Source of the DNA: Pseudomonas cuatrocienegasensis | GTDB lineage: Bacteria > Pseudomonadota > Gammaproteobacteria > Pseudomonadales > Pseudomonadaceae | Reading direction: 5' to 3' | DNA length: 64,000 bases | Assembly (NCBI RefSeq): GCF_900110925.1 | Contig: NZ_FOFP01000001.1 | Location: forward strand, 248,001 to 312,000 | Shown: piece by piece, positions 17,706 through 26,181 of the stretch | How the letters are laid out: each line of letters opens with the position of its first letter | How positions within the stretch are numbered: the first letter of the stretch is position 1 | Program-made: the position numbers and the translations under genes | Notes under the pieces: generated by a model | The model's database searches: none | Told to the model about the DNA's origin: nothing | Seen by the model: only the letters and a program-made list of their open reading frames with translations

Positions 17706-20700
17706 CGCTGTCGGACATCTGCATCCGCCGCCCGGTTTTTGCCACCGTCCTCTCGCTGATCGTCGTATTGCTGGGCCTGATGGCCTATGACCGCCTGGCG
17801 GTGCGCGAGTATCCGAATATCGATGTGCCGATTGTCACGGTCAACATCACCTACCCGGGCGCCAGCCCGGAGATCATGGAATCGCAGGTTGCCCAGCCGA
17901 TCGAGGACGTGTTGTCCGGGATCGATGGGCTGGACTTCGTCAGCTCGATCAGCCGTTCGGAAAACACCCAGATCACCGCGCAGTTCCGCCTGGGCAGCAA
18001 TGCCGATGAGGCAGCCAACGACGTGCGTGACCGCCTCGGCCGGGTGCGCGGCCTGCTGCCGGACGAGATCGACGAGCCCATCGTGCAGAAGGTCGAGGCC
18101 GATGCCCAGCCGGTGATCTGGCTGGCCTTCTTCAGCGAGCGCTTTAGCGCCATGGAGATCACCGATGTGCTGGAGCGGGTGATCAAGGATCGCCTGCAAA
18201 CCATTCCGGGCGTCTCCGAGGTACAGGTGCGCGGGGCGCGAACCTTTTCCATGCGCATCTGGCTGGACCCGGAAAAACTCGCCGCGCACAACCTCACCGT
18301 GCAGGACGTGGAAGCAGCGATTCGCCGGCAGAACGTGGAGATTCCCGCAGGCCGTATCGAGTCCAGCGACCGCGAATTCACTGTGTTGTCGGAAACCGAC
18401 CTGAACACCCCCGAGCAATTCAACAACCTGATCGTCGACGACTCGCGCGGCTACCTGTTGCGCCTGTCGGACATCGGCCACGCCGAGATCGCCGCGCGTG
18501 ATGAGCGCAGCCTGGTGCGTTATCGCGGCAAACCGGCGGTGTCGATGGGCATGGTCAAGCAGGCCACGGCCAACCCGCTGGACATCTCCGACGGCCTTAA
18601 CGCCGCCTTGCCGGACGTCCGCGCGCTGCTGCCCGAAGGCATGGACATGGCGGTTGCCAACGACAACTCGCAGTTTATCCGCGAGTCAATCGACAACGTG
18701 TTTATCACCATCTGGGAAGCGGTGGTGCTGGTCATCCTGATCATCTTCCTGTTTCTGCGCTCGTTACGGGCGACCATCATCCCGCTGGTGACCATTCCGG
18801 TGTCGCTGATCGGCGCCTTCGCCCTGATGTCGCTGATGGGCTTCACCATCAACACCCTGACGCTGCTGGCCATGGTTCTGGCCATTGGCTTGGTGGTGGA
18901 CGACGCCATCGTCATGCTGGAGAACATCCACCGGCATATCGAGGAGGGTATGGCCCCCCGGGCGGCGGCGCTCAAGGGCAGCCGCGAGATCGCCTTCGCG
19001 GTGATCGCCATGACCCTGACCCTGGCTGCGGTGTTCGCGCCCATCGGCTTTATGCAGGGCATCACCGGCAAGCTGTTCACCGAGTTCGCCTGGACGTTGG
19101 CCGGCGCCGTACTGGTGTCCGGCTTCGTCGCCCTGACCCTGACGCCGATGATGTGCGCGGTGTTGCTCAAGGCCCACGTTAAAGACGAGCAGCACGGGCG
19201 CATTTACAACCTGATTGAAGGGTTTCTCAACGGCGTTACCTACCGTTATCGGCACCTGCTCGAACAGGCCCTGCGTGCCTGGGTGTTGATGCTTGCGGTG
19301 TTGCTGGCGACCATTATTGCCTGCGTCTGGCTGTTTTCCGGCCTGCGTTCAGAGCTGGCGCCGACCGAAGACACCGGCACCATCGTCGGCGTATTCAACG
19401 GCCCGGATGGCGCCACCATCGACTACACCGCGCGCTATGCCCGGGAAGTCGAGGCGGCCTACGAAAGCATTGCCGAGACCAATCGCTATATGGTCATCGC
19501 CGGCTTCCCGACCGTGGCCCAGGGCATTTCCTTTATGAAACTGGAAGACTGGGCCGACCGCAGCCGCAATCAGTTCGAAATTCGCAACGAGCTGCTGCCC
19601 AAGCTGCAGGATATCGCCGGCATGCGCGTGTTTCCGGTCAACCGCCCGCCCCTGGGGCAGAGCGCGCGCAACCAGCCGATCAACTTCGTTATCCGTTCGT
19701 CGATGGAGTACGCCGAGCTGCAGACCTACGTCGCCCAGTTGATCGAGCAGGTGCGCGGCTACCCCGGCCTGGAAAGCCTGGACAGCGACCTCAAGCTGAA
19801 CACCCCGCAGTTGAAGGTCGAGGTCAACCGCGAGCAGGCGGTGAGCGTCGGCACCGATGTGGCAACCATCGGTCGCAGCCTGGAAAGCCTGTTCGGTAGC
19901 CGTCAGGTCACCCGCTTCAAGCAGAACGGCGAGCAATACGACGTGCTGGTGCAGTTGCAGGACATCGACCGGCGCAACCCCCAGGACCTTGACCGCGTTT
20001 ATGTGCGGGCGGGCGATGGCAGCATGGTGCAGCTGTCCAACCTGATCTCGGTGCGCGAGACGGTGGCGCCACGTGAGCTCAACCACTTCAACCAGCTGCG
20101 CGCGGTGACCATCAGCGCCAACGTCGGCTCTGGCTACACCCTGGGCGAGGCGCTGGATTACCTGGAGGACGCGGCGCGCGAGGTGTTCCCGGCGGATACC
20201 CAGTACGACTACACCGGCACCTCGCGGGACTACAAGGAATCGAGTTCGGGGATTTTGCTGATCTTCGTCCTGGCCCTGGCGTTTATCTTCCTGGTGCTGG
20301 CGGCGCAGTTCGAGAGCTTCACCGACCCGCTGATCATCCTGTTCAGCGTGCCCTTGTCGATGGCCGGGGCACTGCTGGCGCTGACCCTGTTCGGCGGTAC
20401 GTTGAATATCTACTCGCAGATCGGTCTGGTTACGCTGATCGGCCTGATTACCAAGCACGGCATTCTGATCGTCGAGTTCGCCAACCACCTGCAGCGCGAA
20501 GGTGTGGCCCTGGGCCAGGCGATCGTCGAGGCCTCGGTGCAGCGCCTGCGGCCGATCCTGATGACCACTGGCGCCATGGTGCTTGGCTCCTTGCCCCTGG
20601 CGATTGCCAGTGGTGCGGGCGCGGAAAGCCGTCAGCAGATTGGTCTGGTGATTGTCGGTGGCCTGTTGGTCGGCACCTTCTTCACCCTGTTCGTGATCCC

Positions 20701-20773
20701 GACGCTGTACATGCTGTTGCGCCGCTGGCAACCGATCAAGCCTTACGCCGAGGACGATTTGGTGCAGGCATAG
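17702..20773 (+). CDS. RND efflux transporter, inner-membrane pump (HAE1-like)
   Basis: The 1023-residue AcrB-class proton-driven pump has the expected two-fold repeat of membrane bundles and large periplasmic loops. The proton-relay aspartate pair sits in GLVVDDAIVMLEN and the partner lysine in LITKHGILIVEF. The N-terminus SDICIRRPVFATVLSLIVVLLG is typical. It is translationally coupled to the adaptor gene. No outer-membrane factor gene follows, so a channel encoded elsewhere (OprM-like) is needed. Substrates are unknown but probably drugs, dyes or solvents. Confidence 0.95.
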   Translation: MTLSDICIRRPVFATVLSLIVVLLGLMAYDRLAVREYPNIDVPIVTVNITYPGASPEIMESQVAQPIEDVLSGIDGLDFVSSISRSENTQITAQFRLGSNADEAANDVRDRLGRVRGLLPDEIDEPIVQKVEADAQPVIWLAFFSERFSAMEITDVLERVIKDRLQTIPGVSEVQVRGARTFSMRIWLDPEKLAAHNLTVQDVEAAIRRQNVEIPAGRIESSDREFTVLSETDLNTPEQFNNLIVDDSRGYLLRLSDIGHAEIAARDERSLVRYRGKPAVSMGMVKQATANPLDISDGLNAALPDVRALLPEGMDMAVANDNSQFIRESIDNVFITIWEAVVLVILIIFLFLRSLRATIIPLVTIPVSLIGAFALMSLMGFTINTLTLLAMVLAIGLVVDDAIVMLENIHRHIEEGMAPRAAALKGSREIAFAVIAMTLTLAAVFAPIGFMQGITGKLFTEFAWTLAGAVLVSGFVALTLTPMMCAVLLKAHVKDEQHGRIYNLIEGFLNGVTYRYRHLLEQALRAWVLMLAVLLATIIACVWLFSGLRSELAPTEDTGTIVGVFNGPDGATIDYTARYAREVEAAYESIAETNRYMVIAGFPTVAQGISFMKLEDWADRSRNQFEIRNELLPKLQDIAGMRVFPVNRPPLGQSARNQPINFVIRSSMEYAELQTYVAQLIEQVRGYPGLESLDSDLKLNTPQLKVEVNREQAVSVGTDVATIGRSLESLFGSRQVTRFKQNGEQYDVLVQLQDIDRRNPQDLDRVYVRAGDGSMVQLSNLISVRETVAPRELNHFNQLRAVTISANVGSGYTLGEALDYLEDAAREVFPADTQYDYTGTSRDYKESSSGILLIFVLALAFIFLVLAAQFESFTDPLIILFSVPLSMAGALLALTLFGGTLNIYSQIGLVTLIGLITKHGILIVEFANHLQREGVALGQAIVEASVQRLRPILMTTGAMVLGSLPLAIASGAGAESRQQIGLVIVGGLLVGTFFTLFVIPTLYMLLRRWQPIKPYAEDDLVQA

Positions 20774-20774
20774 A

Positions 20775-20792
20775 CCGCGCTATGGGGCGCGG
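20775..20792. terminator. Weak hairpin between the convergent pump and reductase genes
   Basis: CCGCGC and GCGCGG form six-bp arms with a 6-nt loop, two bases after the pump stop codon. There is no clear U tract, so the terminator call is tentative. Confidence 0.35.
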
Positions 20793-20810
20793 CCATAAAG
20801 CACGATTGCC

Positions 20811-21818
20811 TCAGTCGACTTTAAGGATCAGCTTGCCGAAGTTACCGCCGTTGAACAGTTTGAGCAGGGTGTCCGGGAAGGTGGTCAGGCCGCTGACGAT
20901 ATCTTCCTTGGACTTCAGCTGGCCGCTGGCCAACCAGCCGGCCATTTCCTGAGCCGCCTCGGCGAAGCGCGGCGCGTAGGTCATTACCACCATGCCCTCC
21001 ATGCGCGCGCTGTTGACCAGCAACTGCAGGTAGTTCGCCGGGCCCTTGATCGCTTGGGTGGCGTTGTACTGGCTGATGGCGCCGCAGATCACCACGCGGG
21101 CCTTGAAGTTGATGCGGTTGAGCACCGCCTCAAGGATGTCGCCGCCAACGTTATCGAAGTACACATCCACGCCCTTGGGGCATTCGCGCTTGAGGGCGGC
21201 CGGCAGGTCTTCGCTCTTGTAGTCGATGGCGGCATCAAAGCCCAACTCATCACGCAGGAACGCGCATTTGTCAGCGCCACCGGCGATGCCGACCACGCGG
21301 CAGCCTTTGAGCTTGGCAATTTGTCCGGCCACGCTGCCCACTGCCCCGGCCGCGCCGGAAATCACCACGGTTTCCCCGGCTTTGGGCGCGCCGACATCGA
21401 GCAGGGCGAAGTAGGCGGTCATGCCGGTCATGCCTAGCGCCGAGAGGTACAGCGGCAGCGGTGCACGGCTGGGGTCGACCTTGTAGAAGCCGCGCGGTTC
21501 GCCGAGGAAATAATCCTGCACGCCAAGGGCACCGTTAACCGTGTCGCCGACGGCGAAGTCCGGGTGCTCTGAGGCGATGACTTCGCCAACGCCGAGGGCG
21601 CGCATCACCTCGTTGAGTCCTACTGGCGGAATGTAGGAGCGGGCATCGTTCATCCAGCCGCGCATGGCCGGGTCGAGTGACAGGTAGGCGTTCTTCACCA
21701 GGATCTGCCCGCTGGCGGGCTGGCCCAATGAGCTTTCGACATAGCTGAAGGTGTCGCGGCTGGGCAGGCCGACTGGGCGTTTGGCGAGCAGAAACTGGCG
21801 GTTCACAGGGGCTGACAT
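20811..21818 (-). CDS. NADP-dependent MDR oxidoreductase (CurA/leukotriene-B4 reductase type)
   Basis: A 335-residue zinc-free medium-chain reductase that saturates alpha,beta-unsaturated ketones or aldehydes with NADPH. It shows LSLDPAMRGWM near the N-terminus, the nucleotide-binding GAAGAVGSVAGQIAKLKG, FDNVGG, and CGAISQYN. The length is near that of E. coli CurA. GGAG lies eight bases before the ATG at MSAPVNRQF; 19 open codons upstream are discounted. It is divergent from an SDR gene with 232 bp between, a likely shared control region. Confidence 0.92.
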   Translation of the reverse strand: MSAPVNRQFLLAKRPVGLPSRDTFSYVESSLGQPASGQILVKNAYLSLDPAMRGWMNDARSYIPPVGLNEVMRALGVGEVIASEHPDFAVGDTVNGALGVQDYFLGEPRGFYKVDPSRAPLPLYLSALGMTGMTAYFALLDVGAPKAGETVVISGAAGAVGSVAGQIAKLKGCRVVGIAGGADKCAFLRDELGFDAAIDYKSEDLPAALKRECPKGVDVYFDNVGGDILEAVLNRINFKARVVICGAISQYNATQAIKGPANYLQLLVNSARMEGMVVMTYAPRFAEAAQEMAGWLASGQLKSKEDIVSGLTTFPDTLLKLFNGGNFGKLILKVD

Positions 21819-22050
21819 GGCAGGTGCTCCATTGGCGGAAACCTTGGTGATAGCCCTTGTCGCCCAGCAGGGCAAGGATTGTCCGGCGTCTGGAATGCTG
21901 CCTGATCGACGTGGGTGATGATTGCTTGGCAGCTTAATCAGCTTTTTGCATGGAGCTTCAACCGCGCAACCTATAGTGCTGCGCGCCGCTTCGCCGCCTG
22001 GCTAGACTCGCGCCACTGCCCCGAAAACATTCCATTGCGAGGATGCACCG

Positions 22051-22812
22051 ATGAGTTTCACCTTCTCCGGCCAGGTAGCCCTGGTCACTGGCGGCGCCGC
22101 CGGTATTGGCCGCGCCACCGCGTTGGCGTTCGCTCAGGCTGGCCTGAGCGTCGTGGTGTCGGATGTCGATACTGCAGGCGGTGAAGGCACTGTCGAGTTG
22201 ATCCTCGCAGCCGGTGGGCAGGCGACCTTCGTACGCTGCGACGTGACCCGCGAGGCCGAGGTGCAGGCGCTGATGGCCGCGACGCTGGAGGCTTATGGGC
22301 GTCTGGACTATGCGTTCAACAATGCCGGTATCGAGATCGAGAAGGGCAAGCTGGCCGATGGCAGCGAGGCGGAATACGACGCCATCATGGGCGTCAACGT
22401 CAAAGGCGTGTGGTTGTGCATGAAGCACCAGATCCCGTTGTTGCTGGCCCAGGGCGGTGGCGCCATCGTCAACACCGCTTCGGTCGCAGGTCTCGGTGCG
22501 GCGCCGAAGATGAGCATCTACAGCGCCTCCAAACATGCGGTGATCGGCCTGACCAAGTCGGCGGCGGTGGAATACGCGAAGAAGAAAATCCGCGTTAACG
22601 CGGTGTGTCCGGCGGTGATCGACACCGATATGTTCCGCCGCGCCTACGAGGCGGACCCGCGCAAGGGCGAGTTTGCCGCTGCCATGCACCCGGTTGGGCG
22701 CATCGGCAAGGTGGAGGAAATCGCCACGGCGGTGCTCTACCTGTGCTGCGACAACGCAGCGTTTACCACCGGTCACGCGCTGGCAGTGGACGGCGGGGCC
22801 ACCGCCATCTGA
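22051..22812 (+). CDS. Short-chain dehydrogenase/reductase (glucose-dehydrogenase-like)
   Basis: A 253-residue classical SDR with TGGAAGIG at 13-20, NNAGIE, the catalytic serine in NTASVAG, and YSASKHAV. The C-terminus has the conserved GRIGKVEEIATAVLYLC and GHALAVDGGATAI. The aspartate after beta-2 (SDVDT) suggests a preference for NAD(H). The substrate is unknown. Divergent from the CurA-like gene; a bidirectional terminator separates it from benE. Confidence 0.93.
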   Translation: MSFTFSGQVALVTGGAAGIGRATALAFAQAGLSVVVSDVDTAGGEGTVELILAAGGQATFVRCDVTREAEVQALMAATLEAYGRLDYAFNNAGIEIEKGKLADGSEAEYDAIMGVNVKGVWLCMKHQIPLLLAQGGGAIVNTASVAGLGAAPKMSIYSASKHAVIGLTKSAAVEYAKKKIRVNAVCPAVIDTDMFRRAYEADPRKGEFAAAMHPVGRIGKVEEIATAVLYLCCDNAAFTTGHALAVDGGATAI

Positions 22813-22831
22813 GTCTGTTTACGGATGGATG

Positions 22832-22853
22832 GAAGGCGCCTGCGGGCGCCTTC
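22832..22853. terminator. Bidirectional terminator between SDR and benE
   Basis: Nine-bp perfect arms GAAGGCGCC and GGCGCCTTC enclose a TGCG tetraloop between two convergent genes. On the plus strand TTCTTACGTT follows. Confidence 0.75.
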
Positions 22854-22858
22854 TTACG

Positions 22859-24055
22859 TTAGGCGCGGGCTTTACCGGCGTTAAGAATCGCCAGTGTGAG
22901 CAGACCGGCGATAATCCCCCAGAACGCCGAGCCGACCGAGAACAGGGTCATGCCCGACGCGGTGACCAGGAAGGTAATCAGCGCGGCTTCACGCTCGTCC
23001 GGCTCGCTCATGGCCTGGGTCAGACCGCCAATGATCGAGGCGAACAGCGCCAGCGCAGCAATGGACAGGATCAGGGCTTTCGGCAGCGCTGCGAACAGCG
23101 CGGCCAGGGTGGCGCCGAAGATCCCGGCAATGCCGTAGAACACCCCACACCAGATCGCGGCGGTGTAGCGCTTTTTCGGGTCCTCATGGGCTTCCGGGCC
23201 GGCGCAGATCGCCGCGCTGATGGCTGCCATATGAATACCGTGGCTGCCGAACGGCGCCAGCAGTATCGACGTCAGCCCGGTGGTGGTCAGCAGCGGGCTG
23301 GCGGGGACGTCATAACCGTTGGCGCGCAGCACGGCCATGCCGGGCAGGTTCTGCGACGCCATGGCGACGATAAACAACGGAATGCCGATGCTGATGACCG
23401 CCGCCAGAGAGAAGCTCGGCGTGGTCCATTCCGGCGTGGCCAGTTGCAACTCGAACTGCTGGAAATTCAGCAGGCCAAAAACGGCCGCCAGCACAGTGCC
23501 GACAATCAGGGCGGCCAGTACCGCATAGCGCGGCAGTAGGCGCTTACCAACCAGATAAGCCAGCAGCATGGCCACCACCAGCAGCGGTTGCTGCTCGGCG
23601 GCGACGCAGATTTCCAGGCCGATCTTGAACAGCACGCCGGCCAGCAGCGCCGCGGCAATCGAACCGGGGATACGGCGCATCAGGCGGTCGAAAGTACCGG
23701 TCAGGCCGATCAGCACAATCAGTCCGGAGGCGAAGATATACGCGCCAATCGCCTCGCTGTAAGGCACGCCGGGCAGGCTGGTGATCAGCAGGGCCGCACC
23801 GGGCGTGGACCAGGCGATCATCACCGGCGCACGGTAGCGCAGCGACAGGCCGATGCAGCAAATCGCCATGCCAATCGACAATGCCCAGATCCACGAGGAA
23901 ATCTGCCCGGCGCTGAGGCCGGCAGCCTGGCCGGCCTGGAACATCAGCACCAGGGAGCTGGTATAGCCGGTGAGCATGGCGATAAAGCCGGCCACCACCG
24001 CCGAGGTCGAGGTGTCGGCGAGGGGGCGTAAGCGGGAGTGGGGCAGGTCGTGCAT
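22859..24055 (-). CDS. benE: BenE-family benzoate/H+ symporter
   Basis: A 398-residue inner-membrane carrier with about twelve hydrophobic segments. The N-terminus (STSAVVAGFIAMLTGYTSSLVLMFQAGQAAG), AWSTPGAALL and LLAPFGSHGIHMAAISAAICAGPEAH are BenE signatures. The start codon overlaps the stop of the upstream LysE-family gene (TGATG), so I reject a longer in-frame extension. No benzoate catabolic genes are nearby, so the substrate may not be benzoate. It is co-transcribed with the LysE-type exporter. Confidence 0.9.
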   Translation of the reverse strand: MHDLPHSRLRPLADTSTSAVVAGFIAMLTGYTSSLVLMFQAGQAAGLSAGQISSWIWALSIGMAICCIGLSLRYRAPVMIAWSTPGAALLITSLPGVPYSEAIGAYIFASGLIVLIGLTGTFDRLMRRIPGSIAAALLAGVLFKIGLEICVAAEQQPLLVVAMLLAYLVGKRLLPRYAVLAALIVGTVLAAVFGLLNFQQFELQLATPEWTTPSFSLAAVISIGIPLFIVAMASQNLPGMAVLRANGYDVPASPLLTTTGLTSILLAPFGSHGIHMAAISAAICAGPEAHEDPKKRYTAAIWCGVFYGIAGIFGATLAALFAALPKALILSIAALALFASIIGGLTQAMSEPDEREAALITFLVTASGMTLFSVGSAFWGIIAGLLTLAILNAGKARA

Positions 24056-24666
24056 CAGAGCAGTCCAGTGTCGGCGAAGATGGGATACAGCGAGGCAACC
24101 AGTAGCAGAGCCATGCCGATATTGAATATGCGCAACGCGCGGGGGTTGTTCAACCAGTTGCGCAAAAGGCTGCCGGCCACCGTCCACAGGCCTACGCTGG
24201 GGCAGTTGACCAGGGCAAAGAGTGCCGCAATCAGCAGGACGTTGACCACGAAGTTATCGTGCGGCGTGTAGGTGGTGATGGCGCCAATGGCCATGATCCA
24301 GGCTTTCGGGTTGACCCACTGAAAGGCCGCCGCCTGCAGAAAACTGAATGGCTTGCTTGCCGCCTTGGCCTGACTATCCGGTGCGCCAGAGTTGGCGATT
24401 TTCCAAGCCAGGTACAGCAGGTAAGCGGCGCCGAGGTAGCGCAATATGCTGTAGAGCAGGGGTACCTGCTCAAACAGTTGGCCGAGACCGAGACCGACCG
24501 ATGCCACCAGCAGCATAAAGCCCAGGCTGATGCCGAACATGTGCGGCAAACTGCGGCGCAGGCCGAAATTCACCCCGCTGGCGAGCAGCATCATATTGTT
24601 TGGCCCAGGCGTGACCGAGGTGACAAAGGCAAAGGCGATAAAGGCGATCAGCAGTTCGGTGCTCAT
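24055..24666 (-). CDS. LysE/RhtB-family amino-acid exporter
   Basis: A 203-residue membrane protein with about six hydrophobic segments. It carries the LysE signature SVTPGPNNMMLLASGVNFGLRRSLPHMFGISLGF near the N-terminus and NPKAWIMAIGAI in the middle. The family exports amino acids or homoserine-lactone-like compounds. It lies upstream of, and is coupled to, the BenE-type carrier. The substrate cannot be told. Confidence 0.92.
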   Translation of the reverse strand: MSTELLIAFIAFAFVTSVTPGPNNMMLLASGVNFGLRRSLPHMFGISLGFMLLVASVGLGLGQLFEQVPLLYSILRYLGAAYLLYLAWKIANSGAPDSQAKAASKPFSFLQAAAFQWVNPKAWIMAIGAITTYTPHDNFVVNVLLIAALFALVNCPSVGLWTVAGSLLRNWLNNPRALRIFNIGMALLLVASLYPIFADTGLL

Positions 24667-24823
24667 GGGCAGCTACTCGAGGTCGATGGCTGCAAGACTA
24701 TGCGCTGCAAGGGTGAGCGTCGCCGTACAGCAACCTGCGTAAAAAGCCATACAGTCGGTTGGCGAAAGCGGCCGCTGCGGGTAGTGTGCAGCGCTTACCG
24801 TCGAACACGCACAAGGAACCGCG

Positions 24824-25459
24824 ATGACCCCTGACAACAACCCCTATGCCGCCCCCCAGGTCGACCTGGTAGACGCTGCACCTGCTCCTGTCCTTGAGGG
24901 CTGGAGCGCTTCTCAATTAAGGATGCTGGGCTGGCTAAGCCTGGTTTCGGTGCTGGGTGCGGTGGTACTGCTCGGCATCGCGTTGGCCTCCGGCTTGCTG
25001 GACGATCCGATCTTGCTGCTGATCAGCACCTGGCTCAGCCCGGCAGTGACGATCCTTGGTTGTTACCTGCTGCTGCGCATGAAGGCGTTCGCCGAACAGC
25101 GTTTTTCCGCCACGGGGTTGAGCAACCCGGTGTGGGCCGTGGTGATCGTTGCCTTGCTGCTGAGTAGCTTCGAGCTGATCTGGGGCGATGCCACCAGCCA
25201 GTTGGGCGTGCCGATGTTCGTCTACTTCGGCCTGATGTGCGTGTACGGGGCCCTGCTGACCTGGCTTGGGATTCGCCTGCGCCAGGCAAAGAATGTCTAC
25301 CCGGTGTTCAACCTCATGGCTTGGCTGAACATCATCGGCGGCATCATGCTCGCTACGGTGATTCTGATCGTTCTGGCGCTGTTCCCCCTGATCGGCGCGA
25401 GCGTGGCGATGGCTCTGGTGTTCTTCAAGGCGGCGGGCGAGGTTTCGCAGGCGAGCTAG
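24824..25459 (+). CDS. Hypothetical membrane protein
   Basis: 211 residues beginning MTPDNNPYAAPQVDLVDAAP. An NPYAAP-type N-terminus is common to DUF-type bacterial membrane proteins. Five or six hydrophobic segments follow. I recognise no catalytic motif. The gene stands alone between divergent lysE and a repeat region. The role is unknown. Confidence 0.8.
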   Translation: MTPDNNPYAAPQVDLVDAAPAPVLEGWSASQLRMLGWLSLVSVLGAVVLLGIALASGLLDDPILLLISTWLSPAVTILGCYLLLRMKAFAEQRFSATGLSNPVWAVVIVALLLSSFELIWGDATSQLGVPMFVYFGLMCVYGALLTWLGIRLRQAKNVYPVFNLMAWLNIIGGIMLATVILIVLALFPLIGASVAMALVFFKAAGEVSQAS

Positions 25460-25498
25460 GGTCGAGACATGAATCAAATGTCGGTCAATGCTAGGTCG

Positions 25499-25596
25499 CG
25501 TGGGAGGGGCCGGGCGGCGCTCCGCTTTAGCCGCGATGCTTTCAGCGCTTTTGAGGATTATCGCGAATAAAGGCTAGGCGCCCCCTTCGCTCCTAC
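25499..25596. repeat. Pseudomonas REP-like inverted repeat
   Basis: One arm reads GTGGGAGGGGCCGGGCGGCG...TTTAGCCGCGAT and the other, reversed, GTAGGAGCGAAGGGGGCGCC...TTTATTCGCGAT. The pair is imperfect, with a loop of about 20 bp. The GTAGGAGCG...CGCGAT pattern is a familiar Pseudomonas intergenic repeat. It lies between convergent genes. Confidence 0.65.
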
Positions 25597-25634
25597 AGAT
25601 AGCGACCAATTATTCGTGTCGCGACACTAGGCTT

Positions 25635-26099
25635 TCATACGGCCGAACACTGCTCGTCCTCAGTGCATCGGCCCTTGCCCAACGCTTGATTGACCGTCAA
25701 CCAGCCATTCACTGCCGCTTCCCCGGCCTCGGCGAAGGCGCGCTGCAGCAGCTTGGCCTGCTCGCGGCGCAGGGCGCGTTCGAGCTTGGCGCCCTCGGCG
25801 GTGAAGCCCAACAGGCGTTTGCGTTTGTCCTCGTCGGCCGTGACGCTGACCACCAGGTTCATCTCCTGCAACTGGCGCAGGGGAATGCTCAGGGCCTGCT
25901 TGCTCACGCCCAGGTAGCCGAGCAGCTGTTTCATGCTCAGGCCAGGGTATTTGGCGATAAAGAACAGGATGCGATGGTGCACCCGCGACAGCCCACGGCG
26001 CGCGAGCATCTCGTCGGCCTTGGCGGTGAACGCCTGATAGCCAAAGAAGAAGGCTTCCATGGCAGCTTGTTGGGTGACGGAATTTTTAAGGTCAAGCAT
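25635..26099 (-). CDS. MarR-family transcriptional regulator
   Basis: A 154-residue winged-helix protein. LSRVHHRILFFIAKYPGLSMKQLLGYLGVSKQALSIPLRQLQEMNLV forms the DNA-binding region, and DEDKRKRLLGFTAEG the wing. It is divergent from an aminotransferase gene and probably controls it. No good ribosome-binding site precedes the ATG used; a second ATG 13 codons later (MEAFFFGY) is an alternative. A palindromic site overlaps the first start, suggesting autoregulation. The effector is unknown. Confidence 0.88.
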   Translation of the reverse strand: MLDLKNSVTQQAAMEAFFFGYQAFTAKADEMLARRGLSRVHHRILFFIAKYPGLSMKQLLGYLGVSKQALSIPLRQLQEMNLVVSVTADEDKRKRLLGFTAEGAKLERALRREQAKLLQRAFAEAGEAAVNGWLTVNQALGKGRCTEDEQCSAV

Positions 26100-26105
26100 A
26101 TTGAC
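26091..26105. promoter_or_regulatory. Operator half 1: GTCAA-N5-TTGAC over the marR start
   Basis: The perfect 5-bp inverted repeat GTCAAGCATATTGAC overlaps the start codon of the MarR-family gene. An identical architecture lies 42 bp away on the aminotransferase side, so the pair is a candidate cooperative operator. Confidence 0.55.
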
Positions 26106-26132
26106 GTATCTGCCTGTGCCGTCGTAGTTTCG

Positions 26133-26147
26133 GTCAACCAGTTTGAC
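26133..26147. promoter_or_regulatory. Operator half 2: GTCAA-N5-TTGAC in the marR/aminotransferase intergenic region
   Basis: GTCAACCAGTTTGAC repeats the GTCAA-N5-TTGAC arrangement. The centre-to-centre distance of 42 bp equals four helical turns, putting both sites on the same DNA face. It lies 35 bp upstream of the aminotransferase start. Confidence 0.55.
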
Positions 26148-26181
26148 TTATTTTTCTCTGCCTTTGCTACCGGTGATCACC

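Noticed and set aside
19349..20731. 460-codon open frame antisense to the RND pump gene
   Set aside because: It is a high-GC shadow frame: no domain, Gln/His/Arg-rich composition, and the opposite strand has complete AcrB motifs.
24056..24187. 44-codon extension of benE upstream
   Set aside because: It overlaps the end of the lysE-family gene; the TGATG junction supports the internal ATG.
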